The translations under genes were made by a program, and so were the position numbers. From contig JAWPMS010000001.1 in the NCBI GenBank assembly GCA_033344795.1, forward strand, positions 1,674,001 to 1,738,000: a DNA stretch of 64,000 nt. The letters run 5' to 3'. Under the pieces are notes generated by a model. It did not search any database and had not been told where the DNA came from. It saw only the letters and a list, made by a program, of their open reading frames with translations. Shown piece after piece: positions 41,736 through 49,648 of the stretch; the first letter of the stretch is position 1; every line of letters begins with the position of its first letter. Source of the stretch: SHLQ01 sp033344795 (GTDB lineage Bacteria > Actinomycetota > Acidimicrobiia > Acidimicrobiales > SHLQ01).

Positions 41736-42431
41736 TCAGCTTGGCGAAGGCCAGAGCACACGGATCAGTCCAATTGCGACACCGGTGGCGATGAGCTGCG
41801 ACACGATGAACATGGGGGCCGACCCTGGTTCGATGCCAGCGAAACTGTCAGACAGTGTTCGTGCGAGGGTGACGGCTGGATTCGCGAAGCTCGTCGACGA
41901 GGTGAACCAGTAGGCACCACCGATGTACCCGCCGACGGCAAACGCGACCATTGCCGGGTTTCCTTTGCGCACAATTCCGAAGATCACGAGGAGTAGGCCA
42001 AGGGTTGCGACGCCTTCGGCGAACCACAGGTGCGCTCCCGACCTGTCCTTGGTCGACAGATTGACCGGATCGAGCTCGAACATCACGTTTGATGCGATCA
42101 CCCCGATCGCTCCACCGACGATTTGCGCTGCGATGTAGACGGCGGCGCGACCTCGCTCGAGACCACCGAACGCCAGATCCGTGAGGGTGACGGCTGGGTT
42201 GAAGTGGGCGCCCGATGTGTCGCCAAACGTGAGGATCAAGGCGACGAGCGCGCCGACGGTGGCTGTGGAGTTGGCGAGAAGTTGCAGCCCGACGTCGGAC
42301 GTGAGGTTCTCCGCCATGATTCCCGAACCGACGACACCGGCCAGAAGAAAGGCCGTGCCGACGAATTCCGCGAGAGCTGCTGGCACCAGTGATTTGCTCG
42401 ATTCAGCCGGCTCATCCACGGCGTGGACCAT
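41736..42431 (-). CDS. Aquaporin / MIP-family channel
   Basis: A 231-residue membrane channel with six spans. Both signature loops are present: GAHFNPAVTL after the second helix and SFANPAVTLAR in the second half. The helix-1 start ALAEFVGTAFLLAGVVGSGIMAE is typical of the arsenite/aquaporin-like bacterial branch. It may pass water, glycerol or small uncharged solutes. The ATG at 42429-42431 lies inside the last codons of the upstream WYL regulator gene (20-bp overlap), so the two are on one message. A much longer frame to 42749 is the shadow of that regulator. Confidence 0.88.
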   Translation of the reverse strand: MVHAVDEPAESSKSLVPAALAEFVGTAFLLAGVVGSGIMAENLTSDVGLQLLANSTATVGALVALILTFGDTSGAHFNPAVTLTDLAFGGLERGRAAVYIAAQIVGGAIGVIASNVMFELDPVNLSTKDRSGAHLWFAEGVATLGLLLVIFGIVRKGNPAMVAFAVGGYIGGAYWFTSSTSFANPAVTLARTLSDSFAGIEPGSAPMFIVSQLIATGVAIGLIRVLWPSPS

Positions 42432-43398
42432 AGACCAAGTCACCCGTGGAGTCCGTGAGCCATCGCTCATGAAGTTCGCCAGCGATGCGCCGAAACTCCT
42501 CTGACAGCTCGTCAGGAGGGTCGATGACTTCGATGAAGTTGCCGAATCCCGCGAGCTGCGCTGCCAGAGGGGTCGCTCCGTTCTCCGAGACCGTCGCTCT
42601 GATCCTCCCGTCGGCCAATGGGTCATGAAAGACGATTCGTCCGGTGAACTGGAAACGAAGGGGTCGCAGCATCGTCGGGTCGGCCACGATGTCCACCGAG
42701 ATGTCAGCGAGGCGTGATTCGACCTCGCCGACGATTCGTTCCCACTCAACTTCGAGGTCGAAATCGAGCGGTCGATCGACCGGGGAGTCGAGCGTTGTCA
42801 CCGCCTTGATCCTCGTCAGTCGAAAGGTTCGTAGACCGGCGGCGGTATTCGAGACGACGTACCAGACCCCCCGCTTGGTCACGAGACCGAGAGGGCTGAT
42901 GATCCGGGTCGTGTGGTCGGCACTTCGACTGACGTATTCGAGCTCGACTTGTCGACCGGAGACGACGGCCGCGGTGAGTGCTTCGAGATGTGGTGCCGCC
43001 GGGCCATGAAGCTGGCCCCATCCCGCCGGGTCGATCTTGATGGCTGTTGCTGCGGCTTCGACGTCACTACGAAAGGTTTCGGGAAGTGCTCCGCTGAGTT
43101 TGCGCATGGCGGACTTCAGTTGGGGGGCGTTCTCGAGCGCAGGGCCGGCTGCGAGAAACAGTGCTCTGGCTTCGTCTGCCGTCAGACCTGAGAGGTCGGT
43201 CTTGGCTCCACCGAGGAGTCTCCAGCCTCCTCCGCGTCCAGGCGTCGAGTAGATCGGGACGCCGCTCATCGCCAACGCTTCAAGGTCGCGGCGTGCTGTT
43301 CGTTCAGAGATTTCGAGTTCTTGGGCGACCTGTGCCGCAGTCACCTGGTGCCGCGTCTGAAGCAGGAGAAGAAGGGCGATCAGTCGGTCGGCGCGCAT
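42412..43398 (-). CDS. WYL-domain transcriptional regulator (YafY type)
   Basis: A 328-residue regulator. Residues 1-60 are an HTH_11/DeoR-type winged helix (DRLIALLLLLQTRHQVTAAQ, then ISERTARRDLEALAMSGVPIY), and after GRGGGWRLLGG comes a WYL region that in other proteins binds single-stranded nucleic acids or small ligands (here VKR-like GLVTKRGVWYVVSNTAAGLRTFRL). It is divergent from the metal-binding isomerase-like gene over a 62-bp region that is almost entirely symmetric; an AATACT box lies 6 nt before its ATG. It probably represses both genes and itself. It is co-transcribed with the aquaporin. Confidence 0.9.
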   Translation of the reverse strand: MRADRLIALLLLLQTRHQVTAAQVAQELEISERTARRDLEALAMSGVPIYSTPGRGGGWRLLGGAKTDLSGLTADEARALFLAAGPALENAPQLKSAMRKLSGALPETFRSDVEAAATAIKIDPAGWGQLHGPAAPHLEALTAAVVSGRQVELEYVSRSADHTTRIISPLGLVTKRGVWYVVSNTAAGLRTFRLTRIKAVTTLDSPVDRPLDFDLEVEWERIVGEVESRLADISVDIVADPTMLRPLRFQFTGRIVFHDPLADGRIRATVSENGATPLAAQLAGFGNFIEVIDPPDELSEEFRRIAGELHERWLTDSTGDLVYGPRRG

Positions 43399-43460
43399 GA
43401 TTTGAGTATTTCAAGCAAAGTGGCCATTCCTTGGCCACTTTATCCAGAAATACTTCTCCC
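43399..43460. promoter_or_regulatory. Symmetric divergent promoter/operator of the WYL regulator
   Basis: At the centre AAAGTGGCCA (43417-43426) and TGGCCACTTT (43432-43441) form a perfect 10-bp inverted repeat with a 5-nt spacer. Outside it AGTATTT (43405-43411) mirrors AAATACT (43448-43454), each placing an AATACT box exactly 6 nt before an ATG. The inner repeat would cover the -35 positions of both promoters, as expected for an autorepressor. Confidence 0.75.
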
Positions 43461-44069
43461 ATGACAAACACCACAGACGCACAGGCACCAGAAACAGGCA
43501 TGGACGATCCCCGCGTGGGGTTCGCCGCAGTCACCGAAACGGTCGGCGAGCTCATGAACCAAGTAGAAGCCGATCAGCTCTCGCTACCCACACCATGCAG
43601 CGAGTTCGACGTGAAGGATCTTCTCGATCACATGGTCATGGTGATGCAGCGGGTAGTCGTCCTCGGAAACGGCCAGCACTTCTCCGAGGCCAACGAAGAG
43701 ACCGCCGCCCGGGACTCCGGTCATGGTGAAACGTTCCAGGAGGAAGCCCATGCCGCGAATCAGATCTGGGCCGACCCAGCGAAACTTGACGCGATGTACG
43801 AAGTCCCGTGGGGTGAGATTCCCGGCGGCCCGATGTTGTACACGTACACCGCAGAACTGGCGACCCATGGTTGGGATCTCGCTACGGCAATCGGACGCGA
43901 ACTGACCATCGACGATGAACACCTCGGTGGTGCGTTCGTGGCGATTCGCATGATTCCTGAGGAGGGCCGTGGCGGTCCGGAGATGCCGTTCGACCCGGTC
44001 GTTCATCCAGGCGACGATGCTCCGTTGCTCCTCAAGATCGCCGGTTGGGGCGGCCGCCGAGTTGTCTAG
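43461..44069 (+). CDS. TIGR03086-type metal-binding protein (mycothiol-dependent isomerase fold), copy 1
   Basis: A 202-residue four-helix DinB-like protein of the group that includes mycothiol-dependent maleylpyruvate isomerase. Seen: LPTPCSEFDVKDLLDHMVMV, with the first metal His, and TYTAELATHGWDLATAIGREL, with the second. Members are thiol-transferase-like, often with mycothiol as partner, though many are uncharacterised. The ATG at 43461 is 6 nt after AATACT (leaderless). It faces the WYL regulator across a shared symmetric operator. A second protein of this group is encoded at 62217-62813. Confidence 0.85.
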   Translation: MTNTTDAQAPETGMDDPRVGFAAVTETVGELMNQVEADQLSLPTPCSEFDVKDLLDHMVMVMQRVVVLGNGQHFSEANEETAARDSGHGETFQEEAHAANQIWADPAKLDAMYEVPWGEIPGGPMLYTYTAELATHGWDLATAIGRELTIDDEHLGGAFVAIRMIPEEGRGGPEMPFDPVVHPGDDAPLLLKIAGWGGRRVV

Positions 44070-44095
44070 CTCGGTCGATCAAGGGCGCTTCTGCG

Positions 44096-44116
44096 GATCT
44101 CGACCGGAAGTGTCGA
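44096..44116 (+). repeat. Dispersed 21-nt hairpin repeat, copy 2
   Basis: Same core as copy 1 (TCGACCGGAAGTGTCGA), 27 bp after the isomerase-like stop. The 5-bp TCGAC/GTCGA stem and GGAA loop are preserved; the next pair outward is mismatched. Confidence 0.65.
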
Positions 44117-44150
44117 CGACATGGCTTCCGCGGACCGATCGATCGCCGCT

Positions 44151-44171
44151 GATCTCGACCGGAAGCGTCGA
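44151..44171 (+). repeat. Dispersed 21-nt hairpin repeat, copy 3
   Basis: CTCGACCGGAAGCGTCGAG: one loop change from copies 1 and 2, and the outer pair is C-G instead of the G-C of copy 1, so pairing is kept. It is 55 bp from copy 2 and 13 bp from the end of the convergent peptidase gene. Confidence 0.65.
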
Positions 44172-44183
44172 GAAAGATACCGC

Positions 44184-44867
44184 TTACACGATCCAGCGGC
44201 CTCGGCCGCGGGCAAAGATCATGGCGAAGTAGGCGAGGCTGGTGGCTGCCGCAGCGACGTACGTAAGCGCTGCTGCGCGCAGAACCGCCTCGACCCCATC
44301 GCGTTGCGCGGGGTCTGAGAGTCCCAGGCGTTCGAGACTGTCGAGGGCCCGTCTGCTCGCGTTGAACTCGACGGGGAGCGTGGCGATCTGAAAGATGGTC
44401 ATGCCCGCGAGCAGAAGGGCGCCGGTCTTCAAGATCGAGTCGCTGCCGGTGAGGTATCCGGCGATGACCACCATGGGCCCGAAGCGAGCCCCAAGCGCGG
44501 CCAGGGGCACAAGATAACGACGAAGACGGAGTCGAACGTCGTCGGTGTGGTCCTGCAGCGCATGTCCCGCCTCGTGCGCCGAGACCGCCATCGCTGCCAC
44601 GCTCGTGGTACCCCAATTCGACTGTGAAAGTCGAAGGATGTCTTTGGTCGGGTCGTAGTGATCGGTCAGCTTTCCGCGAACCTGCTGCAACTGGACGCCC
44701 TCGACACCGTGGTCCTGAAGGATGGCCGCAGCGGTTTGCGCGCCAGTGACCTTGTACTGGTTCTCGACCTTGCTCCACCTGCTGTAGGTGCGTTTGAGCC
44801 ACCACTTCACGAGATACGACCCGCCGAACGCGATCGCTGCCAGGAGGTACGCCAGTCCGGTGCTCAT
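44184..44867 (-). CDS. Zinc metallopeptidase of the YugP type (Zn_peptidase_2)
   Basis: A 227-residue membrane-bound neutral zinc peptidase. The catalytic motif is VSAHEAGHALQDH (HExxH-type: H-E-A-G-H) at about residues 97-105. Membrane segments: residues 5-22 at the N-terminus, a pair around PLAALGARFGPMVVIAGYL and ALLLAGMTIFQIATLPVEF, and a last one AAALTYVAAAATSLAYFAMI. Substrates of the family are unknown. ATG with TAGGGT 6 nt upstream (complement of 44874-44879), leaderless. It is divergent from tsaE. Confidence 0.87.
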   Translation of the reverse strand: MSTGLAYLLAAIAFGGSYLVKWWLKRTYSRWSKVENQYKVTGAQTAAAILQDHGVEGVQLQQVRGKLTDHYDPTKDILRLSQSNWGTTSVAAMAVSAHEAGHALQDHTDDVRLRLRRYLVPLAALGARFGPMVVIAGYLTGSDSILKTGALLLAGMTIFQIATLPVEFNASRRALDSLERLGLSDPAQRDGVEAVLRAAALTYVAAAATSLAYFAMIFARGRGRWIV

Positions 44868-44966
44868 GACCAGACCCTAGGAGTCGCGCCTTCGTCGAGA
44901 CCAATGCGCACAATCGATTCCAAGCATCCGGGGGCCGGTGAAAGCACGGTCCGTAGACTGGTAGAC

Positions 44967-45476
44967 GTGCTTACGGTCGCTACTTCTTCGCCCGACGAGA
45001 CGGGATCGCTCGCGCAAATTCTCGCCGACTTGGCTGAACCTGGCGACGTATTGGTGCTCGTGGGCGATCTCGGTGCTGGCAAGACCGCCTTTTCGAAGGC
45101 GTACGGTGCCGCACTCGGCGTGGTCGAACCGATGACGAGCCCCACGTTCACCCTTGCGCGCGAGTACGAAGGTCGACTCCAGCTCCATCATCTCGACGTG
45201 TATCGGCTGGAGCAGATGGCTGAGGTTCTCGATCTCGACCTGCCAGAGCTGCTCGAATCTGGAGGTGTCGTCTTGATCGAGTGGGGCGACATGATCCTCC
45301 CGATGCTCCCGGCTGACTACCTCGAGGTCCGATTCACTTTCGGGGAAGGCGACGATGACCGAAACATCGAACTGCGGTGTGTTGGCGCCCGCTGGGCGGG
45401 CCGTGAGGCAGGAATCCTTGGAGCCTGCTCGCGTTGTTTCGGAGAGTCTGTCGATCCGAAAGAATCGCCATGTTGA
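44967..45476 (+). CDS. tsaE: tRNA t6A biosynthesis ATPase TsaE
   Basis: The ATPase partner of TsaB-TsaD in formation of N6-threonylcarbamoyladenosine at position 37 of ANN-decoding tRNAs. Walker A is LVGDLGAGKTAFSKAYG; the family's LTSPTF element is MTSPTFTLAREYEG, followed by LHHLDVYRLE and VVLIEWGD. A GTG at 44967 is taken as start: TAGACT at 44954-44959 is 7 nt upstream and the resulting 169 residues fit the family, while an ATG at 44904 adds 21 unlikely residues. First gene of tsaE-tsaB-rimI-tsaD. Confidence 0.9.
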   Translation: MLTVATSSPDETGSLAQILADLAEPGDVLVLVGDLGAGKTAFSKAYGAALGVVEPMTSPTFTLAREYEGRLQLHHLDVYRLEQMAEVLDLDLPELLESGGVVLIEWGDMILPMLPADYLEVRFTFGEGDDDRNIELRCVGARWAGREAGILGACSRCFGESVDPKESPC

Positions 45477-46168
45477 TGCTCGGGATCGAGTCGGCGACTG
45501 CCCAGGTCGGAGTCGCCGTTGGAGGGCATGAGGGTGTCTTGGCGTCAGCCCACTCTGCGTGCGATCGCCGTCATGCCGAGAACCTCACGCCACAGATCGA
45601 GTTCGTTTGTCGCCAGGCCGGGGTAGCGCTGACGGACATCGCGGTCGTCGCCGTCGACATCGGGCCAGGACTCTTCACCGGCCTACGGGTGGGAATCACC
45701 GCAGCGATGGCGGTTGCCCACGGGCTTGGGGTCCCGATGATCGGCGTGTCCAGTCTTGATCTCGGCGCATTCGCCGCAGCACAGTCGCGCAGGCTGATCA
45801 TGCCGTGTTACGACGCCCGTCGGGGCGAGGTGTTCACGGCCAGTTATCGCGCGGTGCCTGGAGGTGTCCAGCGGGTCGCCGAACCGAGTGTGTCGACTCC
45901 CGACGAGCTTGCCGCAGAGTTGCTTGCGGTGTCGGAGGATGTTTTGCTGCTGGGCGACGGTGCGCAGCGTTACCACGAGATCTTCAAGGCGATGGGCCAC
46001 GTGGAGTTCGCGGGGACAAGCCTCGACTACCCGTCTGCGCGATCGTTGGTCGAGCTGGCCCATCCCAAGGCAATGCGCGAAGAATTCGTGCAGCCGCACG
46101 AGATCGAACCGTTGTACATTCGCTTGCCCGACGCCGAGATCAATTGGAAGACTCGTGACAACAGCTGA
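45470..46168 (+). CDS. tsaB: tRNA t6A biosynthesis protein TsaB
   Basis: The non-catalytic ASKHA-fold scaffold that dimerises with TsaD. 232 residues; N-terminal MLGIESATAQVGVAVGG, then VAVDIGPGLFTGLRVGITAAMAVA and GVSSLDLGAFAA are diagnostic. It overlaps tsaE by 7 nt; an ATG at 45476, sharing one base with the tsaE stop, is an equally good start. Overlaps rimI by 14 nt. Confidence 0.92.
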   Translation: MLMLGIESATAQVGVAVGGHEGVLASAHSACDRRHAENLTPQIEFVCRQAGVALTDIAVVAVDIGPGLFTGLRVGITAAMAVAHGLGVPMIGVSSLDLGAFAAAQSRRLIMPCYDARRGEVFTASYRAVPGGVQRVAEPSVSTPDELAAELLAVSEDVLLLGDGAQRYHEIFKAMGHVEFAGTSLDYPSARSLVELAHPKAMREEFVQPHEIEPLYIRLPDAEINWKTRDNS

Positions 46169-46667
46169 ACAGGTCACGGTCGCCGTACGTCCGGCCGAGC
46201 TCCGCGACGTGCACGCGATCCAGGAGATCGATGCGCAGGTGTACCCGACACCTTGGTCGGAGAAACTGACGATCGATCAGGTGACCGGGCCCGGACGCGT
46301 ACATCTTGTGGTCGAGGAACAGCACCGCGTCATCGGACACGGCGGGATCGCGATTCTCGACGGCGACGCGCACATCACAACGGTTGCCATCGACCCGGTC
46401 CATCACCGACGTGGGCTTGGAAGCGTTCTCGTGACCCACCTTTTGCAGGCGGCTGAAGAGAACGGCTGTCGGGCGGTCACGCTCGAGGTGCGGGTGAGTA
46501 ATCGTGCAGCCATCGCCATGTACGAGAAACACGGGTTGGAATCGGCGGGCATCCGGCCTGGCTACTACGGCGACAACGGTGAGGACGCGTTGGTCATGTG
46601 GAGTAGGGAAGGTCTGGGAGTGGAACGGCAGTGGAGCGACTCTGATGGCTTGGAGACCGATGCGTGA
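46155..46667 (+). CDS. rimI: Ribosomal-protein-alanine N-acetyltransferase RimI
   Basis: A 170-residue GNAT acetyltransferase that in E. coli acetylates the N-terminus of ribosomal protein S18; in actinobacteria it is nearly always placed between tsaB and tsaD and may have wider targets. Acetyl-CoA loop: VHHRRGLGSVLVTHLLQ, followed by VTLEVRVSNRAAIAMYEKHGLESAGIRPGYY. GTG start at 46155 inside the end of tsaB, behind GGAAG. The last 20 residues after VMWSREG are unusually long and polar. Confidence 0.9.
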   Translation: MTTAEQVTVAVRPAELRDVHAIQEIDAQVYPTPWSEKLTIDQVTGPGRVHLVVEEQHRVIGHGGIAILDGDAHITTVAIDPVHHRRGLGSVLVTHLLQAAEENGCRAVTLEVRVSNRAAIAMYEKHGLESAGIRPGYYGDNGEDALVMWSREGLGVERQWSDSDGLETDA

Positions 46668-46709
46668 GCGTGGAGGCCAAGCCGGAACAAGTGTTGGGGA
46701 GCGAACAAC

Positions 46710-47714
46710 GTGAGTGAACTCATCCTTGGTATCGAAACGAGTTGTGACGAGACCGCAGCCGCCGTCGTGGGCAGCGGGCGAGAGGTTCTCTCGAATGTCG
46801 TCTCGAGCCAGATCGATATTCATGCGCGGTACGGCGGCGTCGTCCCGGAGATCGCGAGCAGGGCGCATGTCGAGATGATCACGCCGGTGATCGCCCAGTC
46901 GATGGTCGAAGCTGGCGTCGAGCCAGATGACCTCGCGGCGATCGCCTGCACGGTCGGCCCCGGGCTCGTTGGGTCGCTGCTCATTGGCGTGAGCGCTGCG
47001 AAGTCGCTCGCGTTGGTCTGGGACAAACCATTTGTCGCAGTGAACCATCTCGAGGCTCATCTCTACGCGTCGTTCCTCGAAGAGCCCGACCTCGAGCTGC
47101 CGGTCGTCGTTCTGCTGGTTTCGGGCGGCCACACGATGCTGGTGTTGATGGAGGGACACGGGAAATATCGGCTCCTCGGTCAGACGCTCGACGATGCCGC
47201 AGGCGAGGCCTACGACAAGGTGGCTCGGTACCTCGGACTCGGGTATCCGGGTGGTCCGATCATCGACAAGATGGCGATGGACGGCGATCCCGAAGCGATC
47301 AAGTTTCCGCGCGCAATGGTCAAGGATGGATACGACTTCTCCTTCTCTGGACTCAAGACATCCGTCGTGAACTACGTCCGGAAGAACCCCGATTCGAACG
47401 ATGTGGATGTGGCTGCGTCCTTTCAGGAGGCAGTTGTCGATGTGTTGCTGACGAAGGCACGTCGTGCCGTGCACGAGTTTGGGGCCAAAGGGTTGTGTCT
47501 TGCCGGTGGGGTGGCAGCCAATTCGTCGCTGCGCGAACGGACGCTCGATTTGGCCATCGAGGATGGCATCCAGGCATTCATCCCGAGTCGGTCGATGTGC
47601 ACGGACAACGCCGCGATGGTGGCTGCCGCCGGATGGTGGCGTCTGCACAGCGATGGTCCTGCCTCACTCGATCACGGAGCCAGCTCGAGCCTGCGCCTGC
47701 CGACCTATACCTGA
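46710..47714 (+). CDS. tsaD: tRNA t6A threonylcarbamoyltransferase TsaD
   Basis: Catalytic subunit that transfers the threonylcarbamoyl group from TC-AMP to A37 of tRNA. 334 residues. Metal ligands are the His pair in SRAHVEMI and NHLEAHLYASF; other hallmarks: LGIETSCDETAAAVV at the start, LLVSGGHTMLVLM, YDKVARYLGLGYPGGP and FSFSGLKT. GTG start with a weak upstream site, 42 nt after rimI. The stop overlaps that of the convergent P450 gene by 10 bp. Essential in most bacteria. Confidence 0.94.
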   Translation: MSELILGIETSCDETAAAVVGSGREVLSNVVSSQIDIHARYGGVVPEIASRAHVEMITPVIAQSMVEAGVEPDDLAAIACTVGPGLVGSLLIGVSAAKSLALVWDKPFVAVNHLEAHLYASFLEEPDLELPVVVLLVSGGHTMLVLMEGHGKYRLLGQTLDDAAGEAYDKVARYLGLGYPGGPIIDKMAMDGDPEAIKFPRAMVKDGYDFSFSGLKTSVVNYVRKNPDSNDVDVAASFQEAVVDVLLTKARRAVHEFGAKGLCLAGGVAANSSLRERTLDLAIEDGIQAFIPSRSMCTDNAAMVAAAGWWRLHSDGPASLDHGASSSLRLPTYT

Positions 47715-48880
47715 ACGGTCACGGCAAAGGGCTTTCGAAAGATGAGGCCGATCGGATCGGATGACTCGTCGGTGTTGAGCGAGAGCGGCTGGCCGGTGCT
47801 TGCTTCCCAGTCCAGCGCCGCGCTGATCGCCGCGTGAGTCTCCGCGCGGGCGACGTGGAGGCCCAGACAGGCGTGAGGGCCCTGCACGAACGTGACGTGT
47901 TGGGCGAGATTCGTTCGATCGATGTCGAATGCATCGGGTCGATCGAAGACGTCGGGATCACGATTGGCACCCAGAAGCGAGATGGTCACGAGGTTCCGCT
48001 CGGGGATGGTCACGCCGCCGAGGTCGACGTCGGTCGTCGTGTAGCGATCGATGACCGCGGCTGCTGGTTCGAGGCGCAGCGATTCGTCGATCGCTTGCGA
48101 GATCAGTGAACGGTCGCCACGAAGACGGTCCCACGTCTCGGGGTGCTCGAGCAGGTGGAGGAACGCATTCGAGGTCATGCCCTCGGAGGTCTCGATGGCG
48201 CCGAACATGACGACAGCGACAGCGGCGGGAATCTCCTCGGGCTGAAGAACCTCGTCGTCGACCAGCTGGCGAATCAGCGATGCGTCACCCTCCATGGCGT
48301 CGCCCACGTAGTCGTACAGCTGCCTGACGGTGTCGGACACGGCTGGCGGAATCGGGCCGCCCACGGTGAGCGCAACGATGGCCTCGCCGAAGGCCCCATA
48401 CCAATCGAGTACGTCGGCCGGATCGACATCGTCCATGCCGAGCAGGTCAAGGATCGTGCGCACGGCGAGCGGGCCCGCAACGCCCGTCCGAAGTTCTGGG
48501 TGGTCTGACCCCAGCGTCGTGTCGATGAGGCGGCGGGCGGTTTCACCGATGCGACCTTCGAGTTCTTCGCGCAGGAACTTCGGCCTGAACGGGGCGGTGA
48601 ACGCGTGACGGTGGCGGGTGTGCTCGGTGCCATCGAGGGAGAGCATCGAGGTGCCGAGCACCTGCGCCGTGGTGAATCGGTCGTCGTCGACGGTGAATCG
48701 TTCGGCGTCACGCATGGCCTCGAGTGCGAGGTCGCGGCGTGTCACGAACCATCCGCCGATCGACGGCACCCACGAAACCGGTTCGTGTCGGCGTAGTCGA
48801 GCGAGTGCTTCGTAGGGAGATGAAGTGAGCTCGTCGGTCGTGATCGACGCACCAACGGGGAAGTGCTGCTCGCGGTCCAC
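47705..48880 (-). CDS. Cytochrome P450
   Basis: A 391-residue soluble class I P450. Heme-binding loop FVQGPHACLGLH with thiolate Cys at about residue 338; ExxR as ESLRLEPAAAVIDRY; the I-helix reads MFGAIETSEGMTSN, with the acid-alcohol pair Glu-Thr kept but Ala where Gly is usual. The substrate is unknown; no ferredoxin or reductase gene is near. GTG start with TAGGGT 6 nt upstream (complement of 48887-48892), leaderless. It interrupts the usual tsaD-groES neighbourhood together with the next two genes. Confidence 0.92.
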   Translation of the reverse strand: MDREQHFPVGASITTDELTSSPYEALARLRRHEPVSWVPSIGGWFVTRRDLALEAMRDAERFTVDDDRFTTAQVLGTSMLSLDGTEHTRHRHAFTAPFRPKFLREELEGRIGETARRLIDTTLGSDHPELRTGVAGPLAVRTILDLLGMDDVDPADVLDWYGAFGEAIVALTVGGPIPPAVSDTVRQLYDYVGDAMEGDASLIRQLVDDEVLQPEEIPAAVAVVMFGAIETSEGMTSNAFLHLLEHPETWDRLRGDRSLISQAIDESLRLEPAAAVIDRYTTTDVDLGGVTIPERNLVTISLLGANRDPDVFDRPDAFDIDRTNLAQHVTFVQGPHACLGLHVARAETHAAISAALDWEASTGQPLSLNTDESSDPIGLIFRKPFAVTVQV

Positions 48881-48920
48881 GCGCTCACCCTAGTGATGGG
48901 CGGCGCATCGTGGATCTCGG

Positions 48921-49589
48921 TCAGGGCGCGGTCGCAGCGCGGAACACCAGGAGATGTCGAACGTCGGTCGCCCCGCCGCACGGCCCGGGACCCGAATGGA
49001 GCTGACCGAACTGTGGGAACAACACCACGGTGTGCGGGCCGAAGGCTGCGCGTTCGATCGTGCCGGCCGAAAAGGACTCGATGGTGCGCTCGTCGAGCGT
49101 GAGGGGCAAGGGCGGCCGAATCTGCTCGAGAGCGACTGTGCCGGTGGCGACGCGAGAGCCGTCGAGGTCGGCGACGATGGCGACGACGCCCACTCCGTCA
49201 TCGGGACTGAATTGATCGTCGTCGAAGTGCGCCTCGTCGTTGACGTCGCTCGCCGGGGTGATCGAGGCAGTGATGTAGGCGTCGCCAGCGACCATCACCT
49301 GATGCTCGTCGAGTGATCGAAACACCACCCCCGCGAGCGCCTCCACCGTGGGCATCCATGCGTCGTTCAGGGGTTGGTTCGATCCCATGGCGGCGATCGA
49401 TCGATCGTGACCCGACACCACGAACGTCTCGATCGACGGGAGTGCGGGGACCAGGCTCGGATCGATTCGAGGCACGGCAAAGCTGTCGTCGAGGACGATG
49501 GCGCCCGTCTGCAGAATGTGGCCCTCGCCGCCGGCTTGGGCCAACTCGCGTTTGGTCAGGTGCAGGTGTTCGAGGACCGTTTCGGGCAC
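48921..49589 (-). CDS. Unknown protein, possible 2-oxoglutarate/iron oxygenase-like fold
   Basis: A 222-residue protein that I do not recognise by family. It contains NDEAHFDDDQFSP, an HxD pattern, and about 75 residues later VLFPQFGQLHSGPGPCGG with a His, the order and approximate spacing of the iron ligands in 2-oxoglutarate-dependent or prolyl-hydroxylase-like oxygenases. A following Arg (DVRHLLVFRA) could bind 2-oxoglutarate. That reading is tentative. GTG start with TACGCT 7 nt upstream (complement of 49597-49602), leaderless. Divergent from the CPBP gene and 40 bp upstream of the P450 gene on the same strand. Confidence 0.65.
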   Translation of the reverse strand: MPETVLEHLHLTKRELAQAGGEGHILQTGAIVLDDSFAVPRIDPSLVPALPSIETFVVSGHDRSIAAMGSNQPLNDAWMPTVEALAGVVFRSLDEHQVMVAGDAYITASITPASDVNDEAHFDDDQFSPDDGVGVVAIVADLDGSRVATGTVALEQIRPPLPLTLDERTIESFSAGTIERAAFGPHTVVLFPQFGQLHSGPGPCGGATDVRHLLVFRAATAP

Positions 49590-49648
49590 GTCCCGGAGCG
49601 TAGGCGGTCGGCCCTCGTCAAGGTAGGGGTGATCTAGCCTCTCGATCG

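Noticed and set aside
46140..47648. Open frame of 502 codons on the minus strand
   Set aside because: Antisense to rimI and tsaD; composition is rich in Arg/His without any family motif.
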